Assembly: GCA_016282135.1 (NCBI GenBank)
Contig: JAEEKA010000074.1
Location: 60,214-124,213 of the forward strand
Source: Oscillospiraceae bacterium
Lineage (GTDB): Bacteria > Bacillota > Clostridia > Oscillospirales > Oscillospiraceae
DNA: 64,000 bases
Direction of reading: 5' to 3'
In this document: piece by piece, positions 57,139 through 64,000 of the stretch
How the letters are laid out: each line of letters opens with the position of its first letter
Numbering within the stretch: the stretch's first letter is position 1
Notes under the pieces: generated by a model
Seen by the model: only the letters and a program-made list of their open reading frames with translations
Told to the model about the DNA's origin: nothing
Database searches by the model: none
Made by a program: the position numbers and the translations under genes

Positions 57139-57228
57139 TGAATTTTTTTGGGCGTTCTTTCTATGGCTTGGTACACTTTTGCGCGCTCTTTCACACAAAA
57201 AACGGTCACCCGAAGGGTGGCCTTTTTT
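57139..57228. repeat. Intercistronic repeat copy C followed by a terminator
   Basis: GAATTTTTTTGGGCGTTCTTTCTATGGCTTGGTACACTTTTGCGCGCTCTTTCACACAAAAAACGGTCACCCGAAGGGTGGCCTTTTTTT. Confidence 0.88.
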
Positions 57229-57320
57229 TGTGGTATCCGGGGCCCGGCAGAAGAATCCGTCCCGAGCGAAGCGCGGCAAGCGGCGACGGAAAGGCGAAGC
57301 CCTTCCCAGTCCCGAAGGGA

Positions 57321-57344
57321 GTTCAGCTCCAGCCTCGCGCACCA
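57321..57344. repeat. Degenerate direct repeat of tRNA-Leu 3' end (att-like)
   Basis: GTTCAGCTCCAGCCTCGCGCACCA versus tRNA GTTCAACTCCCGCCTCGCGCACCA (22/24 identical). Confidence 0.8.
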
Positions 57345-57610
57345 AAGAAAACCCCACGCTGGGCGTGGGTGGGAAGCACGAAAAGAAGGTAAAATAATTT
57401 GAATCAGAACACACTGAATGACAGACATAGTTTATCACAACATACGAAAAGGAATTGTAAAGAAACAAGCGCTGTCTTTGACGTTTCAATGGACAAGCGG
57501 CGGGAATTGTGGTATGCTATATTCGCATTTGCGGGATTTTTCCCCGCGGAAAGATCGACGGATGCCGTTTTGATGCCGAACGGATGTATACTTGCCCCGG
57601 AGGTGGAATC

Positions 57611-58270
57611 ATGATCCATATTCTGATCGTTGAAGACGAAAAGCCCATTTCCAATCTGATCCGATTGAGCCTGAAAAAAGCGGGCTATGCCTGCACCTGC
57701 GTCTACGACGGGGCGGAGGCCGCCGATGTACTGGAGACCCAGAGCTTTGATTTGATCCTGCTGGACGTGATGCTGCCGGAGATCGACGGCTTTTCGTTGA
57801 TGGAATATATCCGCCCCATGGAGATCCCTGTAATCTTCCTCACAGCCAAGAACACCGTTTCCGACCGGGTGAAGGGGCTGGAGCTGGGCGCGGAGGACTA
57901 CATCGTCAAGCCCTTTGAGGTGCTTGAGCTGCTGGCCCGGGTGAACGTAGTGCTGCGCCGCTACAACAAGACCGCCTCAGAGCTTCGCATCGGCGGGCTG
58001 GTGATCGACACAAAGGGAATGCTTGTCTATAAGGACGGAGCGGAAATAGCCCTGACGCCCAAGGAATACGAGCTTTTGCTGCTGTTTGCCCGGAACCCGG
58101 GCATCGCCCTCTACCGGGAGATGATCTATGAGCGGGTCTGGAATGAGGAGTACCCCTTCGGCAGCAAGACGGTGGACCTGCACGTCCAGCGGCTGCGGAA
58201 GAAGTTGGGCTGGGAGGAGATTTTGCACGCAGTGCCAAAGGTGGGTTACCGGCTGGAGGCTTCCCGATGA
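57611..58270 (+). CDS. OmpR-family response regulator (VanR-like)
   Basis: MIHILIVEDEKPISNLIRLSLKKAGY, LLDVMLPEIDG, winged-helix C-terminus. Confidence 0.93.
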   Translation: MIHILIVEDEKPISNLIRLSLKKAGYACTCVYDGAEAADVLETQSFDLILLDVMLPEIDGFSLMEYIRPMEIPVIFLTAKNTVSDRVKGLELGAEDYIVKPFEVLELLARVNVVLRRYNKTASELRIGGLVIDTKGMLVYKDGAEIALTPKEYELLLLFARNPGIALYREMIYERVWNEEYPFGSKTVDLHVQRLRKKLGWEEILHAVPKVGYRLEASR

Positions 58271-59661
58271 AATTCCGACAGAAAATGCTGTTGGCGATGG
58301 TCTGGCTGCTCACCCTGGGCTATGGCGTGGGAGGCATGCTGCTGATCTCCCAGAGCTTTCAGTCTGGCCTGGCCCAGGAGCAGGCCAACGCCGTTTCCTC
58401 CTACGAAATGACGCTGCAGACGGTGCAGTTGGTGAATCTGGTGGACATCCGTCAGGATTTTTCCAGCATTCGCACCGCTCTGGAGCGGATGGACCGGGTC
58501 TCCAACCAGGCCGGCGTGCTGTTGAGCCGGGACGGCGAGGCAATTTATCAGGCGGGGGAGCCCGTAAACAGTCTGCCGGAGACGGAGGGCAGCAAAATGC
58601 TGCTCTTTGCCCGGGATGACCGACGATACCTGCAGATCAGCGGCCCGGTCCAGACCAACGATCTGCCCCTGCGGCTGAGTATTCTCTATGAGATCACCCC
58701 GATTTATTCGGCAAGAAGCGAACAGATCTCTACGTACCACCGGGTGTTTCTCCTGATGTTGGGTTTGGGCGGCGCGGCGGCCTGGGCGATCGCGTGGATT
58801 CTGACCAGGCCTTTGGGGAGACTGTCCGCTGCTGCCCGGCGTCTTGCGGCCGGACGGCTGGAAACAAGGGCAAAGCTCCCGGCCAGGGACGAGATCGGCC
58901 TGTTGGGAGCGGAGTTTGACCGCATGGCGGATCAGCTTTCGGAGACCATCACTGCCCAACAGCAGGAGATGGAACGGCAGGAGCAGTTTATGGGCAGCTT
59001 TGCCCACGAGCTAAAGACCCCCATGACCTCCATCATCGGCTACGCGGACCTGCTCCGAGGGCAGAGTCTGGATGAGGAGGAGGCGCAGGAGGCTGCCAAT
59101 TATATTTTCTCGGAGGGAAAGCGGCTGGAGTCTCTGTCTTTGAAGCTGTTGGACCTGCTGCTGGTCAAGCACCAGGAGCTTATGCTGACCGACGCCGACC
59201 CTGCCGTACAGATCGAACGGCTGGTGACCCATCTGCAGCCGGTCTATCGGGAAAACGGAATCGTTCTGCAATGCCGCTGCGAGCCGGGCTTTTGTAAGCT
59301 GGAGCCGGATCTGTTTGCCTCCGTACTGACCAACCTGCTGGATAACGCCCGCAAGGCGCTGACCAAGGGCGGTAATATCTATGTGCTGGGCAAGCAGGAG
59401 GCGGACGGCTATCAGATTCGGGTGCTGGACAACGGCCGGGGCATGCCGGAGGAAGCCATCCGCCATCTGACGGAGGCATTCTATCGGGTGGATAAGTCCC
59501 GCTCCCGGGCCCAGGGGGGCGTCGGGCTGGGGCTGACTCTTTGCAGCCGGATCCTGGATCTGCACAACGGAACCATAAGCTTCACCTCCCGGGAGGGCAA
59601 GGGCACCTGCGTCACCGTGACCCTCCCCAGGGCAGAGCTTGGAGAGGGGGATGCGCGATGA
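58267..59661 (+). CDS. Sensor histidine kinase (VanS-like)
   Basis: FMGSFAHELKTPMTSIIGYADLLR, LLDNARKAL, GGVGLGLTLCSRI; ATGA overlap. Confidence 0.93.
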   Translation: MKFRQKMLLAMVWLLTLGYGVGGMLLISQSFQSGLAQEQANAVSSYEMTLQTVQLVNLVDIRQDFSSIRTALERMDRVSNQAGVLLSRDGEAIYQAGEPVNSLPETEGSKMLLFARDDRRYLQISGPVQTNDLPLRLSILYEITPIYSARSEQISTYHRVFLLMLGLGGAAAWAIAWILTRPLGRLSAAARRLAAGRLETRAKLPARDEIGLLGAEFDRMADQLSETITAQQQEMERQEQFMGSFAHELKTPMTSIIGYADLLRGQSLDEEEAQEAANYIFSEGKRLESLSLKLLDLLLVKHQELMLTDADPAVQIERLVTHLQPVYRENGIVLQCRCEPGFCKLEPDLFASVLTNLLDNARKALTKGGNIYVLGKQEADGYQIRVLDNGRGMPEEAIRHLTEAFYRVDKSRSRAQGGVGLGLTLCSRILDLHNGTISFTSREGKGTCVTVTLPRAELGEGDAR

Positions 59662-60395
59662 AGGGAAAGCACGTCGTCCTGTTTGTCTTGTTGCTTGCCG
59701 CAGCGGGGGTGATTGGATGGTTTTTGCCGGTGCTTGCCGCTGCGCAGAAGGATCAAGATCTGGAGGGAAAAGCGGAGACGATTTCCGTGCGGCAGATCGA
59801 TCTCAGCTACCAGTTCGATCTGAGTATAGAGGATAAGCTGCTTTTGATCCGGGACGGCCTGGTTGACGTGGAGAGTGTGCAGCTGGAGCGGGGAATCCTC
59901 CTTACGGATCGGGATGCCCGGGCTGTGACGGAACGCTTCCTGCGGGATTTGACCGGAAATGCCGTGCAATTGACCGAAGATAATTGCGCCGCCCAGCCTG
60001 AACTGCTCCGTTTCGAAGAGGACGGTTCCTTCCTGGTATGGAATCTGACCGCAGAGATGGACGAGACTTGGTATTTTGAAGCGACACTGGATGATCAGAC
60101 GGGGATGATCCTGCGCTGCGTGATCGCCTGTTCCTCCTCGGATTTTGGAACCTTGTTTCGGGGCTTTGCAGAAGCGGTGGATATTTGGGAGTTTATCAGT
60201 TCCTCCGCTGCAAACGCGCTGGCCGCCTGCTGCAATCGGCAGCTCTACGACGGCTGGTCCGTGCGGGTGGAGAATATGGATCTCGCTTTTTCCAACGGCA
60301 GCTTCCAACTCCTGCTGACCGGGGAAGGCGGGGATTCGATGACCGTGCCGTTCCTGCTGGAATTATCGGGAGGCTATCTTGCTTTGAATCCCTGA
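59658..60395 (+). CDS. Membrane-anchored hypothetical protein
   Basis: N-terminal TM MKGKHVVLFVLLLAAAGVIGWFLPVLA; ATGA overlap with the kinase. Confidence 0.75.
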   Translation: MKGKHVVLFVLLLAAAGVIGWFLPVLAAAQKDQDLEGKAETISVRQIDLSYQFDLSIEDKLLLIRDGLVDVESVQLERGILLTDRDARAVTERFLRDLTGNAVQLTEDNCAAQPELLRFEEDGSFLVWNLTAEMDETWYFEATLDDQTGMILRCVIACSSSDFGTLFRGFAEAVDIWEFISSSAANALAACCNRQLYDGWSVRVENMDLAFSNGSFQLLLTGEGGDSMTVPFLLELSGGYLALNP

Positions 60396-60433
60396 AATTG
60401 ATGCCAAAATGATGCCGATTGATAGGCAAAAAG

Positions 60434-60480
60434 AAGCGCTCCTCTGCTACTGTAATGACAAACAGAGCAAAGGAGTGCTT
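60434..60480 (+). promoter_or_regulatory. Hairpin sequestering the Shine-Dalgarno of the vanY-like gene
   Basis: AAGCGCTCCT-c-TGCT...AGCA-a-AGGAGTGCTT; AGGAG lies in the 3' arm, start ATG at 60485. Confidence 0.6.
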
Positions 60481-60484
60481 TTCT

Positions 60485-61516
60485 ATGACGTCACAGCAAC
60501 AAAAACGGCGGAACGTGCGCCGCAGGATTTTTTACCTCAAGCGTGCCGCTGCCCTGGGCACGGTCATCCTTCTGACCGGGATTCTGGCGCTGCTGCTGCT
60601 TTCCTGCATGGCCGACAAATCGACGGAACCGGCGGCGCAAAAGACGCAAGCCGGACAGCCCCGACCGGCCAATGCGGCAATGCCGGTTTCCCGCGGGGAA
60701 GCGCCCGCTGCGCCAACGGTACCGACTGTGCAGAACGTGCCGGATGGATGGAAACAGATCGATTTGTCGGAATCCGCGTTGAGGGAGGGCACCCTGGTCT
60801 TGGTCAACAATCAAATTGCCTTCGATGATTCAATCCCGGAGACGGTCACTGTCTATGATCAAAAGGACGGAAGCTATCTGGTCAAGGACATCTATCTCAG
60901 CGTGACCCAGGAAACCATGGACGCGCTGAATGAATGGATGGACGCCTTTGCCGCCGAAACCGGAATCCGGGATGTGAACATTGTGGCCGGTTGGCGGAGC
61001 TTCCAGGATCAGACCGGCCTGTATGAAAACGCCGTTTCCAACCGGGGCCAGGCTTACGCGGACGCCTATATCGCCCTGCCCGGCCACAGCGAGCACCACA
61101 CCGGCCTGGCCGTAGACCTGGACACCTATGACGTGGAAAGCGGCGCCAGCGGCGGCTTTGACGGGGAAGAAGACTATGCCTGGGCCGTGGAGCACGCCTG
61201 GGAATTCGGCTTCATTCAGCGATACCCGGAAGCCAAGAGCGAAATTACCGGCATCAATTTTGAGTCCTGGCACTTCCGCTACGTGGGGCTGCCCCACGCC
61301 TATGTGATGAGGTCGGAAAACCTCTGCCTGGAGGAATACATCGATTACCTCCGCGGTTATCCTTTCTCCGGCCGGCACCTCAATGTGACATGTTTCGATA
61401 ACAACTACGAGATCTATTTCTGTCCCAAGGACCAGGTAGTCGTTCCATCCTCCGGTGATTACAGGGTTTCAGGCAACAACGTGGACGGATTCATCGTGGT
61501 GATCGAACTTCCTTAA
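60485..61516 (+). CDS. D,D-/L,D-carboxypeptidase, VanY-type M15 peptidase
   Basis: GWRSFQDQTGLYEN, LPGHSEHHTGLAVDLD, GINFESWHFRYVG. Confidence 0.93.
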   Translation: MTSQQQKRRNVRRRIFYLKRAAALGTVILLTGILALLLLSCMADKSTEPAAQKTQAGQPRPANAAMPVSRGEAPAAPTVPTVQNVPDGWKQIDLSESALREGTLVLVNNQIAFDDSIPETVTVYDQKDGSYLVKDIYLSVTQETMDALNEWMDAFAAETGIRDVNIVAGWRSFQDQTGLYENAVSNRGQAYADAYIALPGHSEHHTGLAVDLDTYDVESGASGGFDGEEDYAWAVEHAWEFGFIQRYPEAKSEITGINFESWHFRYVGLPHAYVMRSENLCLEEYIDYLRGYPFSGRHLNVTCFDNNYEIYFCPKDQVVVPSSGDYRVSGNNVDGFIVVIELP

Positions 61517-61524
61517 TTTGAAAG

Positions 61525-61549
61525 CCCGGGCGGAGTCCTTCCGTCCGGG
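61525..61549 (+). terminator. Intrinsic terminator
   Basis: CCCGGGCGGA-gtcct-TCCGTCCGGG then AT-rich tail. Confidence 0.8.
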
Positions 61550-61888
61550 TAATTTATTTTGTTAATTTTCATTCGTCAAAAGTTACAAAACTATGAATTA
61601 TTACAAACGTATTAATATTCTATTAATGGATAACAGGCGGTCAAATCCAGGAGAGCAGAGAAAGTAAAACAGACAAATTGCGAACTTTTATTTCGAATAT
61701 TCAAATTTGCATTCGAAATTGTAAACTTTTAACAAATTGTTTGTAAAAATTACGGCACAATCGCAATGAATAAGTTGGAAAAACATTCTGTACAAAACGA
61801 CGATAAAATGCTATAATCATTCACGGTGCACCGGTTCGTTATCAACCCAAACCTGTTAACAAATTGGAAAAGGAGATTGACTACAAAC

Positions 61889-64000
61889 ATGAGTAAACAG
61901 TTTAAACGCCTGTTCGCGCTCCTGCTTGTGCTGGCTATGGTTGTCGGCCTTCTGCCCACCATGGCTGCCGCGGGGGGAAGTGCCGCCATTTCCGGCGAGG
62001 CCGAAATGGCTCGTTCCTACACCGAGGAAGACAATGCCATCCTGGATAACGACGTATTCGCAAAAATCGCGGAGGTTGAAGCCGGCGCTGCTACCCGTAT
62101 GGGCGGTATCAGCCGGATGACTGAGGAAGACTACATCCGCATCGTCCCTCAGGTTGTCGATGCCATCAAGTCCTCCGAGACTTATGTGCCCGGCACGCTG
62201 CAGCGGAACGGCAGCTTCCTGGTCTGGCAGACCACCACCGGCATGCCCTGCTGCTACGACCCCAGAATGGAAGCAGAGCTTCACAATACGGTCAATGACC
62301 CCACTCCCGAGGAGATTGCCCGGGCGGAGGCTGAGGCCGAAGCGCTGAAGGAGCTTGTCACCAACACCCGCGGCGGCAGCGCTGCCTCCACCAAGATTGG
62401 CCTGATTCAGCCCTACTGGGAGTCCAGCTCTTCCTACGCCGACTCCTCCTTTACCAGTTACTCTCCTGCCTACAAGACCATGTGGCAGAACCTTTACGCT
62501 GCCACCGGCGGCACCGGCATGCGGTACTCCATGACCAACGCCACCGTTGACAATATTGCCCGGACCATCGAAGAGTGCGGCCTGGTCATTTTCGACTCCC
62601 ACGGCACCACCGACTACTCCGGCTCCAACGGCGACTACACCTCCCGTGCCAACTGCTCCTACCTCTGCCTGACCACCAACTCCGGCGTCACCACCGCCGA
62701 TACCCAGGCCAAGAGCGGCCCCTACGGCACCTACTACGAGTGCATGAAGGGTTCCGGCTACGCTTACGTTTCCGGCACCTGCATCGCCAACCACATGACC
62801 AAGAACGCGCCGCACTCCCTGATCTACATGGGCATCTGCCTGGGCATGGCCACCGACGGCATGTTCAAGGGCCTGCGCAACAAGGGCGTTGAGGTCGTTT
62901 ACGGCTACTCCCAGTCCGTCACCTTCACCGGTGAGAAGCAGTACATGCAGACCATCCTGGGCTACGTCAAGGACGGCGACAACTTCGGTACTGCGCTGAA
63001 CAAGGCGAAGAACTCCCTGGGCAAGTGGGATCCCGCCTACTCCAACTACAGCCAGTCTCAGGCTGTTGCCAACCACGCGGCGTTCCCCATCACTGTCTCC
63101 TCTGAAGACAGCTATCCCGGCCACGGCAACGTGGACGCCGTCCAGAACGTGTACTCCACCTGGAACCTCTACGGCGGCTCCTCCACCAACTACACCGTGA
63201 CCGCTACCTCCAACAACACCAGCTACGGTACTGTCTCCGTCAGCGGCAATGTAATCACTGCCTCCCCGAAGACCGGCTACTACGCTGCCAGCTATACTGT
63301 CACCAGCGGCACCGCCACCGTGACCCAGAACGGCAACACCTTCACGGTGAATCCCTCCTCTGACTGCACGGTCCGCATCAACTTTGCCGCCAAGACCCAG
63401 TACACCGTGACCCTGAAGGCCAACGGCTCCACCTACAATACCCTGACCTGCTACTCCGGCGAGTCCGTGACTCTGCCCAGCTCCGCTACGGCTGTCAGCG
63501 GCTACAGCTTCGCCGGCTGGACTGCCAATACCGTGTCCGAAACCACTGTCCGGCCCAACATCCTGACCGGCTCCTACACGCCCAGCGGCAACGTCACCCT
63601 CTACGCGGTCTACACCCGTACTGAGGGCAGCAGCGGCCCCGTGAGCTATCAGCTGGTTACCTCCACGCCCTCCAACTGGGCCGGTGACTACGTTATCACC
63701 AACGGCAACTCCACCAGCATGTACGTGCTGAAGGGCGTCACTCCCAGCTCCAACGGCGCGCAGATCGAGGATTCCTCCAATGCCGTGGCTTACTCCGGCA
63801 CCGGCATGAGCCTGTCCAACAACGCGCTGTCCAACGTGAGCAGCAGCTATGTCTTCACCCTGGCCGCCACCGGCAGCTACTACACCCTGCAGAGCGCCTC
63901 CACCGGCACCTACATGGGCATGGATTCCTCTTCCTACCTGTCCGGCTACACCTCCTACAACTCCTCCTACTGCAGATGGACCCCCGCTGTCAACTCCAGC
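61889..64000 (+). CDS. Secreted caspase-fold-like (clan CD) peptidase with C-terminal InlB-like repeat; 3' truncated by window edge
   Basis: Signal peptide MSKQFKRLFALLLVLAMVVGLLPTMAAA; LVIFDSHGTTDYSG and LIYMGICLGMATDG (His-Gly / Cys motifs); SGYSFAGWT...LYAVYTR repeat. Open to the window end, absent from the supplied ORF track. Confidence 0.75.
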   Translation, partial: MSKQFKRLFALLLVLAMVVGLLPTMAAAGGSAAISGEAEMARSYTEEDNAILDNDVFAKIAEVEAGAATRMGGISRMTEEDYIRIVPQVVDAIKSSETYVPGTLQRNGSFLVWQTTTGMPCCYDPRMEAELHNTVNDPTPEEIARAEAEAEALKELVTNTRGGSAASTKIGLIQPYWESSSSYADSSFTSYSPAYKTMWQNLYAATGGTGMRYSMTNATVDNIARTIEECGLVIFDSHGTTDYSGSNGDYTSRANCSYLCLTTNSGVTTADTQAKSGPYGTYYECMKGSGYAYVSGTCIANHMTKNAPHSLIYMGICLGMATDGMFKGLRNKGVEVVYGYSQSVTFTGEKQYMQTILGYVKDGDNFGTALNKAKNSLGKWDPAYSNYSQSQAVANHAAFPITVSSEDSYPGHGNVDAVQNVYSTWNLYGGSSTNYTVTATSNNTSYGTVSVSGNVITASPKTGYYAASYTVTSGTATVTQNGNTFTVNPSSDCTVRINFAAKTQYTVTLKANGSTYNTLTCYSGESVTLPSSATAVSGYSFAGWTANTVSETTVRPNILTGSYTPSGNVTLYAVYTRTEGSSGPVSYQLVTSTPSNWAGDYVITNGNSTSMYVLKGVTPSSNGAQIEDSSNAVAYSGTGMSLSNNALSNVSSSYVFTLAATGSYYTLQSASTGTYMGMDSSSYLSGYTSYNSSYCRWTPAVNSS

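Noticed and set aside
57229-57320. rRNA or complete second tRNA upstream of the 57321 tRNA-like fragment
   Set aside because: No acceptor or anticodon arm is visible; only the T-loop/acceptor 3' portion is retained.
57611-61516. Complete vancomycin-resistance operon
   Set aside because: Only RR, HK and a VanY-type peptidase are present; no vanH, D-Ala-D-Lac ligase or vanX in the window.

Overview
This is a GC-rich Firmicutes chromosome segment. Gene content suggests Clostridia, probably Oscillospiraceae-like; that assignment is inferred from the proteins and repeat style and was not searched. Most of the window is core genes: rseP (partial), ispG, polC, nucleoside phosphorylase, hpf, yajC/tgt/queA, dapA, an SbcC/SbcD-like pair, ymdB, secA, pgeF/yfiH-like, thyA, folA, trmL, pgk, a dacA-like carboxypeptidase, a type-4 UDG, MATE, coaD, and three OmpR-type two-component systems. 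The most unusual material falls in four groups. (1) An AT-rich island of about 2.3 kb lies immediately 3' of tRNA-Leu(CAG). It is bounded by a degenerate copy of the tRNA 3' end and built of small orphan genes separated by a recurring intercistronic repeat, with an IS110 relic. (2) Several families of intergenic palindromes keep a conserved frame but vary their arm sequences while maintaining complementarity, including an array of ATGAAGTA-hairpin units between queA and dapA. (3) Several proteins are notable: a PDZ/HtrA-like protein with all three catalytic positions apparently substituted, a sulfatase with SLH-like C-terminus, a His-rich CobW GTPase next to a CobW fusion, a secreted serpin, and a secreted caspase-fold-like peptidase truncated by the window end. 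(4) A VanRS/VanY-like operon has a hairpin that covers the vanY-like Shine-Dalgarno. All assignments come from reading the sequence and translated ORFs; no database search was run.
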